17,859 nucleotides of DNA from Scatosoma sp045654025 (GCA_045654025.1 JAZOMO010000026.1:1-17859), one strand, 5' to 3'. Shown: positions 1 to 9,273, counted from the stretch's first letter. Numbers and translations: made by a program. The notes: generated by a model from the letters alone, not told the origin.

Positions 1-1
1 G

Positions 2-1570
2 ATGGTTTTGATTACCGTCGTACTGGTCGTCCTGACTTTATTTACTGCTCTCCCCAAGTTCTGGTTTCCCTGGAACGATGGGCTGAAGGGTTGGAATGCA
101 GTCTCGACGGAATTTATCGATTTCGGTTCCGATTACGAAGGCGGGTATTACGCTTATTACTATCCGGAAGGCGTAATCTCCGAGGCGCAGTATAAGAACG
201 ACCTCGAAGCGGCGGAAAAGGCGTTGGAGGCAGCGAAGAAAGAAGCTAACGGCGGCGTAACGGAGGCTGTGAACAAGGCGGAAGATGCCTTGGAAAAACA
301 GCAGAAGGGCTTTATCAAGCGTGGCAGCTTGTATCTGGACAAGTCTGCGGACTTTATCACGGATGGGAAGTCTGTTTCCGACGAATTCGTGACAGAAATG
401 GAAACGCTTCGCGAAGTAATTTCCGAACGCTTTAGTCAAAAGGGCTACAACGGATATTCGGTATCCATTGTAGATGGCTATGCTTTCCGCGTAGAAGTTC
501 CTTCCCCTGCGTCCAACTACGACGAAAATACCAGCGGGAAAGTAAACCCCAAACAGACTTTGCAAATGTTTGCGTTGACGGGCGATCTGACTTTGAAGCT
601 GAACGGCGCAGAAGTGGAAGAATTGGCGGTGGAAGGCGACGAAGGTAAGGCGTCGAACTTTATCAAATCGTTTGCGGTGAACTCTCAGTTCGCATATCGC
701 TACATCCGCGTGACCTTGACCTCTGAAGGCGCAGAATTGATTAAGAACTTAAATTCGGCAGGTTCGATTCTTTCGGGTAGCGGTTCGTCTGCGGGGGACA
801 CCAGCCAGGGACTTTGGTTGTACGTTGGCGACACGGCGATCTTGCCTATTTACTCTGAGAGCATTGCGTCGAGCACCGTTTTGAAGTGCGCTTATAACGA
901 AGCGGAATATTACGATTTACTTGAGTCCTACGCAATCGTTTTGAATTCGGCGTTGAAGCACGGTGGCTTCTCCTTCTCCTTTAGTGACGTAAACAGCGAA
1001 ATTCGTACGCAGTCCCACCCTTATGGTGAATATGCGACGGGCGCGATGCTGATTACCTTGGCTTCGTTGACGGTAGCGGCAATCGTCGTTGCTATCTTGC
1101 TTTGCAAAAAGTACGGCGTTGTATTTGCTTATATGGCATGCACCTACCTTTCCTTGACGGGTCTTTCGATGGCGTTTATTGCTCCTGGGATTTTTGAATT
1201 CACTCTTGGCACGGCGCTTGTATACGTGTTGGGCTTGGTATTGATGTTGCTGATGCACGTCAAGAACTATACGGCAATCAAGGATGCGGTTGCGCTTGGT
1301 AAGACGGTGAATTCTTCCGTTACGGTCGGCTATAAGAGCACGCTTATGCTCACCGTGGACGTATACGCAGCGCTTGCGCTTGGCGCGTTGGCAATGGTTG
1401 TCGGCATAGCGGGCGTATCCGTTCTTTGCTGGCAGGCGCTCATTTGCTTGGCGGCTGGTGCGCTTTGCAACCTGCTGTGGGGCCGTGTAATCAACCACTT
1501 GCTCCTTTCTGCAAGCAAGGATAAATACAAATACTTCGGTTTGGTAAGGGAGGATGACGACGATGAGTAA
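2..1570 (+). CDS. secD: Divergent SecD-like preprotein translocase subunit, probably 5'-truncated by the window edge
   Basis: SecD works with SecF in the membrane to help pull secreted proteins through SecYEG. The visible 522 residues start in a membrane segment (about 1-18) with almost no preceding residues, so the true start probably lies upstream. A large extracytoplasmic region follows. Residues 39-52 (IDFGSDYEGGYYAY) align with the SecD hallmark LGLDLRGG, heavily altered. Residues 60-103 are an Ala/Glu/Lys-rich helix that looks like a coiled coil. Residues 345-505 hold about five membrane helices. The tail ends in EDDDDE. The usual VDAN motif of the fourth helix is not present; the matching place reads LLMH (416-419). 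The stop overlaps secF, which supports a secDF pair. Family assignment rests on this layout, the P1-like region and the partner gene. Confidence 0.8.
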   Translation: MVLITVVLVVLTLFTALPKFWFPWNDGLKGWNAVSTEFIDFGSDYEGGYYAYYYPEGVISEAQYKNDLEAAEKALEAAKKEANGGVTEAVNKAEDALEKQQKGFIKRGSLYLDKSADFITDGKSVSDEFVTEMETLREVISERFSQKGYNGYSVSIVDGYAFRVEVPSPASNYDENTSGKVNPKQTLQMFALTGDLTLKLNGAEVEELAVEGDEGKASNFIKSFAVNSQFAYRYIRVTLTSEGAELIKNLNSAGSILSGSGSSAGDTSQGLWLYVGDTAILPIYSESIASSTVLKCAYNEAEYYDLLESYAIVLNSALKHGGFSFSFSDVNSEIRTQSHPYGEYATGAMLITLASLTVAAIVVAILLCKKYGVVFAYMACTYLSLTGLSMAFIAPGIFEFTLGTALVYVLGLVLMLLMHVKNYTAIKDAVALGKTVNSSVTVGYKSTLMLTVDVYAALALGALAMVVGIAGVSVLCWQALICLAAGALCNLLWGRVINHLLLSASKDKYKYFGLVREDDDDE

Positions 1571-2597
1571 GAACTTTACGGCAAAAACTTCCCCGAAGTG
1601 GATTTTATGGAGTGTTATCACCGCCGTTATCGCTTTGATCGGCGTTGTGATTATGGCAATTTTCGGCGTTAACAATGCTGTAAACACGCAGACCTGCCAA
1701 AAGCTGGTCGTCAACGTCCAGATGGCAAAGACCTTCTACGAAGAAGAGAGAGACGATATCGAAGATATCTGCGAACAAGCGATTGCAGATGCTGGCTTAA
1801 CGACGATTGCCGTTTCCTATGACGACATCTCCACCTCGGAACACGAGCTGGTATATTCCTTCAGTCTGAATGCGGACCTTACCGCTTTGAAGGACGCTTT
1901 GCAGGCAGAGCTTCGCGAAGCTTATCCCGATCATGGTTTCGCAACGACGATGAGCTATAAGCAGTCCGTCTTGGAAAACCTGCCCGGTGGCTATACGGCG
2001 TTCTTGGTGAGAAACACGCTGGCTGGCGCAGTGATGGCGGTGCTTGCGTTTGTTTACGTTTCCCTTCGTTATAAGCTGTGGAACGGTATCACCACCTTTG
2101 TTTCTGCAATGTCTACGGGTGCGATTGCCTGCGGCTTGACGATTTCAACCCGTATTGTTCTCACCTCTTCGGTGATGTGCGGGGTGCTGTTTGCAGAGCT
2201 CGTTTCCATCGCTCTGTCCGTATTGTTTGCGGCGAAGGTAGAGGCAACGGAAAAGAAGAACGGCGCGTTGACGGATGCGGAAGCGCTGTCCGAGGCTGTT
2301 CCCGTATGTGATACGGCTAAACTTTGTGGCGCTCTTGCAGTTGCGTTGGCAGTAGTTGGCGTTGTTGGTATCTTCTGCGCAGCGAACTTTGCTTGGTTTG
2401 CGTTGGTGGCGGCGTTTGGTCTGCTGGCGGCGGCTTACTCGGCGTTGTTGCTTGCTCCCTCCGTATTCCTCGTATTGCGTAAACCGTTTGCAAAAGCGGC
2501 GGCTGAAAAGGCAAGATACGACTACAAAAAAGGTGCAAAAAAGGCAAAGAAAGAAGAAAAGCCTGTAGAAACGACCGAAGAAGCGAAAGCGGAATAA
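1563..2597 (+). CDS. secF: Divergent SecF-like preprotein translocase subunit
   Basis: This is the partner of SecD in the accessory Sec complex. An ATG at 1554 exists, but the ribosome binding site AAGGGAGG (1546-1553) would touch it. The ATG at 1563 lies 9 bases after that site, so I use it (344 aa, 8-base overlap with secD). One membrane helix lies at about 13-35, followed by a periplasmic-type domain to about 140 and five further helices between 146 and 307. VYVSLRYKLWNGI (164-176) matches the YxxxRFxW region of SecF. The tail (310-344) is Lys/Glu/Ala-rich and cytoplasmic. The canonical HD pair and the NDTVVVFDRIRE motif of SecF are not recognisable. The matching places read AMSTG (182-186) and a helix with no Asp, and the SRTINTSLTT region reads VCDTAKLCG. 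A functional but non-canonical SecF is the best reading. Confidence 0.8.
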   Translation: MSKNFTAKTSPKWILWSVITAVIALIGVVIMAIFGVNNAVNTQTCQKLVVNVQMAKTFYEEERDDIEDICEQAIADAGLTTIAVSYDDISTSEHELVYSFSLNADLTALKDALQAELREAYPDHGFATTMSYKQSVLENLPGGYTAFLVRNTLAGAVMAVLAFVYVSLRYKLWNGITTFVSAMSTGAIACGLTISTRIVLTSSVMCGVLFAELVSIALSVLFAAKVEATEKKNGALTDAEALSEAVPVCDTAKLCGALAVALAVVGVVGIFCAANFAWFALVAAFGLLAAAYSALLLAPSVFLVLRKPFAKAAAEKARYDYKKGAKKAKKEEKPVETTEEAKAE

Positions 2598-2606
2598 AAA
2601 AGAATG

Positions 2607-2646
2607 TTAGGCGGGGAGGCGGTATACCGCAACCCCGCCTAAATTT
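2607..2646 (+). terminator. Long stem-loop after secF, possible terminator
   Basis: TTAGGCGGGG (2607-2616) pairs perfectly with CCCCGCCTAA (2633-2642), and an inner perfect palindrome GCGGTATACCGC (2619-2630) extends the hairpin. The following AAATTTATT is only a weak U tract, so termination may be partial. It could instead stabilise the 3' end of the secDF transcript. Confidence 0.55.
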
Positions 2647-2652
2647 ATTATC

Positions 2653-2703
2653 GCGCACAATACGCGTGCGCTAAAACGAGCTTGCCGCACGAGAGTGTGT
2701 GGC
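2653..2703 (+). other. Two further stem-loops just upstream of recJ
   Basis: GCGCAC (2653-2658) pairs with GTGCGC (2666-2671), and GCCGCAC (2684-2690) pairs with GTGTGGC (2697-2703, one G-U). The second ends 7 bases before the recJ ribosome binding site at 2711. No T-run follows either, so they are not simple terminators. They may shape the recJ leader. Confidence 0.4.
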
Positions 2704-2720
2704 GAGAAAAAGGAAAAAGT

Positions 2721-5045
2721 ATGAAAAAAATCGTCCCGGAGTACCAGTTTACGCCCGAACAATTGAATACGATTGCTTCGTTGGCGTCCGCTTCGGGGCT
2801 GACGGAAAACGTCACTCGCATTCTCTATGCGAGGGGCGTGGATACGGCAGAAAAAATCGACCGCTTTATGCACCCCTCGTCGAAGAATTTTCTCTCCCCC
2901 TTCCTCATGCGTGGCATGGCGGAGGCGGTAGAGATGATTACGGAGGCGCGCGACCAAGGCAAGACGGTGGCAGTGTTTGGGGACTACGATGCGGACGGGG
3001 TATGCGCCTCTGCGATTATGTATCACGCTTTGCGTGCGTTTGGTATCGAGGCAAATATCTATATTCCCGAACGTTCGGACGGCTACGGTCTGTCTGAGGA
3101 GATGGTGGACCGCATTTTCGAGGATTGCAATCCCGAATTGTTTATCACCGTAGACTGCGGTATTTCCTGTGCAAAGGAAACGCAATATATCTACGAGCTC
3201 GGTTGTGACGTCATTGTCACCGACCATCACGAATTGCCGGAAACGCTGCCCGATTGCGTTATCATTAATCCAAAGCTTGAGGACGATTATCCGTACGACA
3301 ACCTCTGCGGCGCAGGCGTAGCCTTCAAGGTGGCGTGCGCGTTGCTTGGGGAAAAGGCGTATGCGTTTTTGGACTTTGCAACGCTGGCGACGGTGGCGGA
3401 TAGCGTGCCTTTACTTGGCGAAAACCGTGATATCGTGACGGAGGGGTTGAAACTGTTCAACCGTTCGTTGCGCCCTTGCTTTTCGGAGCTAATCGGCAAG
3501 ACTTACGACGGAATTACGGCGCAAAATCTGGCGTTTACCCTTGCGCCCCGTATCAATGCGGCAGGCCGAATGGGGGATGCACGGGCGGCGTTTGAGTTGT
3601 TTATTTCAGAGGACCAGACCGAGATTTACGACTTATCCGTCAAGCTGTGCGCTTACAACACCGAGCGGCAAAAATATTGCGACGAGCTCTATCTTTCCGC
3701 TAAGGCAAAGCTGAGAGAAAAGGGTGCGTTTGGCAACATTATCATGCTGTCGGACGAGAGTTGGAATACCGGCTTTATCGGCATCGTGGCGGCGCGACTT
3801 GCGGAAGAATACAATCGTCCGACCCTATTATTCGTCCATCACGGCGATATGTTAAAGGGTAGTGCGCGCAGTATTGAAAATATTAATATTTTCAACGCAT
3901 TGAAGGCGTGTGGTGATCATATCGAGGAATTCGGTGGGCACGCGCAGGCGGCTGGTATCAATATCAAGGCGGAAAATTTTGATGCGTTAGAGAGCGCTTT
4001 AAACGAAGAAATCGGCAGAACGTACACGGAAGAGGACTTTGAACAAAGGCTGTACGTGTGCGAGGAAATTGAAGACCGTTTCCCCGATAAGTTCGCAAAG
4101 GAACTTGCGATGATGGAGCCGTTTGGCGTGGGACACAAGCGTCCGCAGTTCGCTATTTCGGCGGGGGCGTGTCTTGCTCGTCCTATGAAGAGTATGTCCC
4201 CTCATCTTTCTGTCAAGAGTGACTATATCGACCTTGTTTATTTTTCAGGGATTCGCAACCTATCGATTATCGAGAGCGACGTCAAAAAGAAAATCATCTT
4301 TGAGGTCAACCTGTCGCACTATCGTGGGAAGACGCAGGTCAAGGGATACATCCGTGATTTGCTGTACGACGGGCGTACGGGCAGACGGGTAGCGGATGGG
4401 ATTTTCTCCAACGCTATTGCGCGTAGCCGCGCCGAGAGAACGGGGATTCTTCCCACCGTTTTGACGACGGAGGAAACGAAGCGGTTAATTGCCGAAAAAC
4501 GGAGCGCCAGTCCTTACGGGCTGTGTATGGTGGCGTCCGATAGACGCACCTTACGTTTCTATGAGGAATTAGACGAAATCCCTTGCGATTTATTCTATCC
4601 CTCTTCGAGGAACGTTGCCAACTTACTTATCGTAGCGCCTGCGGCTGATGCAGAGCTTTCGGGCTTCCGTGACGTCGTATTTTTGGACACGCCCAGCGAT
4701 TATAACGTGGCTTCCTTGGCGGAGAAAAACGTCTACGTCAACGGGGATATTTGCGGATATAAGATGCTGGAAGGACTGGATACGGCAAGAGAGAGCCTTT
4801 TGGAAATCTATGCGGCGCTCCGTCGGGAAATCAACCGTCTGTCGGGTGGAAGCGTAGAAGAGCTTGCCGTTTACGGCGAGGCGTTGGGCTTTGACCGTCG
4901 GGAATTCGTCTTTGCGTTAGAGGTCTTCGTGGAACTTGGCTTAATTTCCTTCGCGGACGGGAAGCTGACCGTCTACCGTGGGGTAAGGGCAGAGCTGAGC
5001 GATTCTGCGCTGTATCGAAAGGTGCGACTTTTGCAAGAGGTATAA
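2721..5045 (+). CDS. recJ: Single-stranded-DNA-specific exonuclease RecJ
   Basis: RecJ degrades single-stranded DNA 5' to 3' in recombination and mismatch/base-excision repair. I chose the ATG at 2721 because AGGA (2711-2714) stands 6 bases before it; an in-frame ATG at 2682 has no such site. The protein is 774 aa, close to Bacillus RecJ. The DHH nuclease motifs are intact: GDYDADG (87-93), TVDCG (143-147), TDHH (167-170), ATVADSVPLLGENR near 223-236, and LAPRINAAGRMGDA near 274-287. The DHHA1 signature GGHAQAAGI is at 405-413. An OB-like domain and a C-terminal extension of more than 200 residues follow, as in Firmicute RecJ. A 42-base gap separates it from rel, so the two are probably co-transcribed. 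Confidence 0.96.
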   Translation: MKKIVPEYQFTPEQLNTIASLASASGLTENVTRILYARGVDTAEKIDRFMHPSSKNFLSPFLMRGMAEAVEMITEARDQGKTVAVFGDYDADGVCASAIMYHALRAFGIEANIYIPERSDGYGLSEEMVDRIFEDCNPELFITVDCGISCAKETQYIYELGCDVIVTDHHELPETLPDCVIINPKLEDDYPYDNLCGAGVAFKVACALLGEKAYAFLDFATLATVADSVPLLGENRDIVTEGLKLFNRSLRPCFSELIGKTYDGITAQNLAFTLAPRINAAGRMGDARAAFELFISEDQTEIYDLSVKLCAYNTERQKYCDELYLSAKAKLREKGAFGNIIMLSDESWNTGFIGIVAARLAEEYNRPTLLFVHHGDMLKGSARSIENINIFNALKACGDHIEEFGGHAQAAGINIKAENFDALESALNEEIGRTYTEEDFEQRLYVCEEIEDRFPDKFAKELAMMEPFGVGHKRPQFAISAGACLARPMKSMSPHLSVKSDYIDLVYFSGIRNLSIIESDVKKKIIFEVNLSHYRGKTQVKGYIRDLLYDGRTGRRVADGIFSNAIARSRAERTGILPTVLTTEETKRLIAEKRSASPYGLCMVASDRRTLRFYEELDEIPCDLFYPSSRNVANLLIVAPAADAELSGFRDVVFLDTPSDYNVASLAEKNVYVNGDICGYKMLEGLDTARESLLEIYAALRREINRLSGGSVEELAVYGEALGFDRREFVFALEVFVELGLISFADGKLTVYRGVRAELSDSALYRKVRLLQEV

Positions 5046-5087
5046 CGCAGATTGCCTAAAAATATCAGCAGAATTTGAGGAAAAATT

Positions 5088-7220
5088 ATGTACGAAACAC
5101 TCCAAAAAATTCAAGAAACCTACGTTGGCGAAGATAAGGAACACCTTCTTCGCGCCTATACGTATGCAGAGAGGGCGCACTCTGGACAAAAACGTGTGTC
5201 GGGCGAGCCGTACTTTATTCACCCCTGCGAAGTGGCGGAAATACTCATCGACCTCGGTATGAACGAGGCGACGATTGCGGCGGCGCTGTTGCACGACGTT
5301 ATTGAGGACACTGAAACGACGGAAGAGGACATCAAACGTGAATTCGGCGAAGAAGTTTTGAACCTCGTTTCGGGGGTTACCAAGCTCGATAAAATCGAAT
5401 TTAAGTCGCAGGCAGAGGCGGATGCGGAAAACTTTAGAAAAATTTTCGTGGCGATGGCAAAGGACATCCGTGTCATCATCATTAAGCTTGCCGACCGTCT
5501 GCACAATATGCGTACGCTGGATGCGCTGTCGAAGGAACGCCAACAAAAAATGGCGAAGGAAACCTTGGACATCTACACGCCGCTGGCTGGTAGGTTGGGT
5601 ATTTCGCAGCTCAAGTGTGAACTCGAAGACCTTTGCCTCAAATATTTAGATCCCGAAGCGTATGAATACTTGGCGGTGAACGTACACGAAAGACTGTCCC
5701 AAAGACAGGAGCTTATCGAACACGTCATTGCGGAATTAAAGGACTTAATGGCCCGTGACAACGTCCGTGGCGAAGTCTTTGGCAGACCCAAGCATTATTA
5801 TTCCATCTACAAGAAGATGAAGAATAAGGGTCATTCTATCGACCAAATTTACGATCTTTCTGCTGTGCGTATTATCGTAAAAGACGTGCGTGAATGCTAT
5901 ACCGTTTTGGGGGAAATCCACGAACACTGGATGCCCATTCCCGGTAGAATTAAGGATTATATCGCCACCCCGAAGCCGAACAAATATCAATCCTTGCACA
6001 CAACGGTGATGACCTCGTACGGCCAGCCGATTGAAATCCAAATCCGTACGGAAGAGATGCACCGTATCGCAGAATTCGGTATCGCGGCGCACTGGAAATA
6101 CAAAGAAGGCAGGTCGGACGAAGCGAACTCCTTGTTTGAAAACAAGCTTGCTTGGGTCAAACGAGTGATGGAATGGCAGGGCGAAATGAAGGGCTCGCAG
6201 GAATTTGTGGACGCCTTGAAGACCGAACTGTACAGCCACGAATTGCTGGTGTTTACGCCGCTTGGCAAGGTTATTTCCCTGCCCCCTGAGGCGACGCCGA
6301 TTGACTTTGCGTACGCCATTCACTCGGAGGTCGGCAACCGTTGCACGGGCGCGCGCGTCAATTCAAGAATCGTGCCTTTGACCACCAAGTTAGAGGTGGG
6401 CGACGTCGTAGAGATTATCACCTCTCCTACGTCCAAAGGCCCTTCGCGTGACTGGCTGAAGATTGTAAAATCGGCAAGTGCGCGTGCAAAAATTAAGCAG
6501 TTCTTCAAGAACCTTTTGCGTGACGACTACATCCGTGACGGGCAGGCGCGCTTGGAAGAAGAGGCGCGCAAGAAAGGGTACACCCTTTCTACCTTGCTTA
6601 CGGACGAGGCGTTTGAACGCTTGGCAGAGCGTTTCTCGTTTACCGAACACGACGAAATGTTCGCGGCGGTGGGCTATGGTTCGGTGTCGGTCGGACAGGT
6701 ACTGGTCAAACTGATTGACCATTATAAGAAGAAAACTCCGCAGGGCTTCGTGTTCAGCGAGGGCGGGGCAAAGAAGAGCCCCAACGGCATTTTAATCAAC
6801 GGCGAAAGCGGTATGTTGGTGCGCTTTGCAGGCTGTTGCTCGCCCGTGCGTGGCGATGCAATCGTCGGCTTCACCTCTCGTGGTAGAGGGGTTGTGGTGC
6901 ACCGCGCAGACTGCCCCAACGTACGCGGTGTCGACCCTGGTAGGCTCTTGCCGGCGTCGTGGATAGAACAGACGGTGGGTGGACGCTATAATGCGCACGT
7001 TTCTATCAAGGCGCAGGACCAGGGCGCGGCGCTGTCCGTTCTCTCCCTTGTAGTGTCCGATATGAAGCTGTCGATTACCGCCGTCAACGGCAGAATTGAC
7101 AAAAACGGCGATGCCATTTTGGAGGCAACCGTCTCCCTTTCGGATATTTCGGAACTCGATTTGTTGATTAAGAAGATGCTGCTGGATAAGCGCATCTACG
7201 ACGTGCACAGAGGTATATAA
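5088..7220 (+). CDS. rel: Bifunctional (p)ppGpp synthetase/hydrolase (Rel)
   Basis: Rel makes and degrades the stringent-response alarmone (p)ppGpp. GAGG (5077-5080) precedes the ATG by 7 bases. The 710 residues hold the full long-RSH architecture. The HD hydrolase domain has H45, H69-D70 and KLADRLHNMRTLDAL (133-147). The synthetase domain has GRPKHYYSIYKKM (232-244) and YQSLHTTV (300-307). A TGS domain begins near 384 (HELLVFTPLGK). The conserved Cys/His region has CC near 583 and HRADCPN near 605, and a C-terminal ACT domain starts near 635. RIKD at 287-290 matches the RxKD motif typical of bifunctional Rel enzymes rather than the ExDD of synthetase-only RelA, and the hydrolase residues are intact, so both activities are expected. 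The stop codon overlaps the next start (TAATG), implying translational coupling. Confidence 0.97.
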   Translation: MYETLQKIQETYVGEDKEHLLRAYTYAERAHSGQKRVSGEPYFIHPCEVAEILIDLGMNEATIAAALLHDVIEDTETTEEDIKREFGEEVLNLVSGVTKLDKIEFKSQAEADAENFRKIFVAMAKDIRVIIIKLADRLHNMRTLDALSKERQQKMAKETLDIYTPLAGRLGISQLKCELEDLCLKYLDPEAYEYLAVNVHERLSQRQELIEHVIAELKDLMARDNVRGEVFGRPKHYYSIYKKMKNKGHSIDQIYDLSAVRIIVKDVRECYTVLGEIHEHWMPIPGRIKDYIATPKPNKYQSLHTTVMTSYGQPIEIQIRTEEMHRIAEFGIAAHWKYKEGRSDEANSLFENKLAWVKRVMEWQGEMKGSQEFVDALKTELYSHELLVFTPLGKVISLPPEATPIDFAYAIHSEVGNRCTGARVNSRIVPLTTKLEVGDVVEIITSPTSKGPSRDWLKIVKSASARAKIKQFFKNLLRDDYIRDGQARLEEEARKKGYTLSTLLTDEAFERLAERFSFTEHDEMFAAVGYGSVSVGQVLVKLIDHYKKKTPQGFVFSEGGAKKSPNGILINGESGMLVRFAGCCSPVRGDAIVGFTSRGRGVVVHRADCPNVRGVDPGRLLPASWIEQTVGGRYNAHVSIKAQDQGAALSVLSLVVSDMKLSITAVNGRIDKNGDAILEATVSLSDISELDLLIKKMLLDKRIYDVHRGI

Positions 7221-7840
7221 TGCGGCGCTACAAGGTCTATCCCCGTGGGTTCGGGGCAAACAGTTATATCCTGACGGCAGACGGCAAAAACGCCGTTGTC
7301 ATTGACCCGTCCTCGTATGCGGTCATCAGGGAGCTGGAGGGGCGTGGACTCGTCCCTGCCTACGTGCTTTTGACCCATTGTCATTTCGACCACGTGATGT
7401 TCACGCAGGAATTGCAGGGCTTGGGGGCAAAAGTCGTCTGCCTCGATAAAGAGAAACCCTACGTCAATACCGAAGTCGATTTGTTTGCTTTGGCTGGCGT
7501 TGAAAGAAAGCTTTTTTCCGTAGACCGCACTGTGTCGCACGGCGAAAGCTTTGTGCTTGCGGGCGTTCCGTTTACGGCTTGGTCGTTGCCGGGGCATACT
7601 GCGGGAAGCGCGGCGTATTTGACGGAAGTGGGCGACGAAAAGTGGCTGTTTACGGGCGACACGTTGTTCGAGGGAAGTATCGGCAGAACGGATTTCCCGA
7701 CGGGCTCGCTTTCTAAGATGCGTGAAAGCTTGCGTTTTTTGAAGAATTTAGAAGGCGATTATCTGATTTTTGCGGGGCACGGCGAGGACACTGCGCTGTT
7801 GCAAGAAAAAGCTAAAAACCCTTTTTTGACGGATATTTGA
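7220..7840 (+). CDS. MBL-fold metallo-hydrolase, glyoxalase II-like
   Basis: This is a 206-aa single-domain metallo-beta-lactamase-fold hydrolase. All metal ligands are visible: HCHFDH (53-58, the HxHxDH motif), H126 in LPGHTAGS, D147 in FTGDTLFEGSIGRTD, and H187 in FAGHGED. The spacing matches hydroxyacylglutathione-hydrolase-like enzymes, which usually bind two zinc or iron ions. The substrate cannot be read from the sequence; clostridial members next to rel are generally unassigned, and a thioester or acylated thiol is only a family-based guess. AGAGG (7209-7213) serves the start, which overlaps the rel stop by one base. One base separates its stop from the hemZ start, so the three genes form a tight operon. 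Confidence 0.93.
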   Translation: MRRYKVYPRGFGANSYILTADGKNAVVIDPSSYAVIRELEGRGLVPAYVLLTHCHFDHVMFTQELQGLGAKVVCLDKEKPYVNTEVDLFALAGVERKLFSVDRTVSHGESFVLAGVPFTAWSLPGHTAGSAAYLTEVGDEKWLFTGDTLFEGSIGRTDFPTGSLSKMRESLRFLKNLEGDYLIFAGHGEDTALLQEKAKNPFLTDI

Positions 7841-7841
7841 T

Positions 7842-9209
7842 ATGCTGAGTACCGATTGTAAATTTTTAGAAAATGAATTGATGGACGTCGTGCGTTTGTT
7901 TGAAAAGCGCCCGACGTCTATTTCCCATTCTTTCCGTTATGAGGACGGGCTGTTCTGCAACGATTTTTGCGTGGACGGCGTAGAATATACCTTTCAAGAT
8001 AGGGGGCAGGTATGCGACGAAATCGTCTATAAACGCTTGGAGCGGAGGTTTGCAAAGCTTGCGCTCTACCAAATCTTGTCCGACCTTTCTGGGGAGAAAA
8101 TGCCCTGGGGCGCGTTGACGGGCATCCGCCCCACGAAGATGGCGTATATGGAATTGTCGGCAGGTCGGGACTATCACGAGCTGTTTGCAAAGATGCAGGT
8201 TTCGGCGGAAAACGTACGCCTAGTAGAGGATATTTTGGCGGCGCAGAAAGGGATTTATTCGACGGAAGAGGGCGCGGATTTATTTATTTCCATTCCCTTC
8301 TGTCCGACGAAATGCGCCTACTGCTCGTTTATCACCGCGCCGATTGACCGCATACGGCACTTTCTTGCGCCCTACCTTGACTGTTTAGAAAAGGAGCTTG
8401 CGGCGATCGCTCCGATTTGTCAAAACCTTCGCAGTATCTATATCGGCGGTGGCACGCCCTTCGTTTTGAACGAAGAGGAACTGGAGAGGGTGTTAAAGGC
8501 AACCGCTCCGCTCGTCAAAGAGGGAGTAGAGTACACGGTAGAGGCAGGTCGCCCTGACGTATTCACAGAAGAAAAGTTGCGCCTTTTGAAGGATTACGGG
8601 GTCAACCGTATCTGTATCAATCCGCAGTCCTTCTCTGACGAAACCTTGCGAAAAATAGGGCGTAGACACACCGTCGAGGACGTCTATCGCGCCTTTGAAA
8701 TGTCGAAAAAATACGGCTTTATCATCAACGTGGACCTGATTGCAGGCCTGGAAGACGAGGACGTGGCAACCTTCCGTCAAAGTGTCGAAAAAGCAGTGGC
8801 AACGGGCGCGGACAATATCACCGTGCATTGTCTGTCCTTAAAGAGTGGCGCAAAACTGAAAGAGGAGCTTTCCCGTGTGGAAAACGACTTCGTGGCGGAC
8901 ATGGTGGCTGTTTCGCGTGAAATTTTGACGGCGGCGGGGTATATTCCCTACTATATGTACCGTCAGAAATATCAGGCAGGAAACAACGAGAACGTGGGTT
9001 GGACGAAACCTGGCAAGGCGTGCGTGTATAATATTGACGTGATGGAAGAAACGACGGACAATATCGCGGTGGGCGCAAACGCCGTTTCCAAGCGTGTGTT
9101 CGACGGCGGGGCGCGTATCGAACGCTTTGCCTCGCAAAAAGACCTAAAGACGTATATGGAAAAGCTGGACGAAACTATCAAGAGCCGTCTGGAATTTTTC
9201 ACAAAGTAA
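7842..9209 (+). CDS. hemZ: HemZ-type radical SAM coproporphyrinogen dehydrogenase-like protein
   Basis: This is a radical SAM enzyme of the oxygen-independent coproporphyrinogen III oxidase superfamily. The cluster motif is C154-x3-C158-x2-C161 (IPFCPTKCAYCSF). YIGGGTPF (200-207) is the SAM-binding GGGTP region. LTGIRPTK (92-99) in an N-terminal extension, EAGRPD, YMYRQKYQAGNNENVGW and YNIDVMEE are typical of the HemZ subfamily rather than HemN or HemW. HemZ is described as an anaerobic haem-synthesis enzyme in Bacillus, but many clostridia carry it without an evident haem pathway, so the true substrate here is open. The start has no clear ribosome binding site and probably depends on coupling to the upstream gene, one base away. 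A strong terminator follows at once. Confidence 0.92.
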   Translation: MLSTDCKFLENELMDVVRLFEKRPTSISHSFRYEDGLFCNDFCVDGVEYTFQDRGQVCDEIVYKRLERRFAKLALYQILSDLSGEKMPWGALTGIRPTKMAYMELSAGRDYHELFAKMQVSAENVRLVEDILAAQKGIYSTEEGADLFISIPFCPTKCAYCSFITAPIDRIRHFLAPYLDCLEKELAAIAPICQNLRSIYIGGGTPFVLNEEELERVLKATAPLVKEGVEYTVEAGRPDVFTEEKLRLLKDYGVNRICINPQSFSDETLRKIGRRHTVEDVYRAFEMSKKYGFIINVDLIAGLEDEDVATFRQSVEKAVATGADNITVHCLSLKSGAKLKEELSRVENDFVADMVAVSREILTAAGYIPYYMYRQKYQAGNNENVGWTKPGKACVYNIDVMEETTDNIAVGANAVSKRVFDGGARIERFASQKDLKTYMEKLDETIKSRLEFFTK

Positions 9210-9217
9210 GACGAAAT

Positions 9218-9245
9218 AGCCGCCTTTGAGGGCGGCTGTTTTTTT
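9218..9245 (+). terminator. Rho-independent terminator of the recJ-rel-MBL-hemZ unit
   Basis: AGCCGCC (9218-9224) pairs with GGCGGCT (9231-9237) around a 6-base loop, followed by G and seven T (9239-9245). It is a textbook intrinsic terminator 8 bases after the hemZ stop. Confidence 0.93.
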
Positions 9246-9273
9246 AGACGGGTAAAAGCTGGGGAAACATATT

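Noticed and set aside
917..1714. A 265-codon minus-strand open frame across the secD-secF junction
   Set aside because: It is the shadow of two overlapping real genes, with a composition rich in Arg/His/Lys typical of reverse-frame reading.
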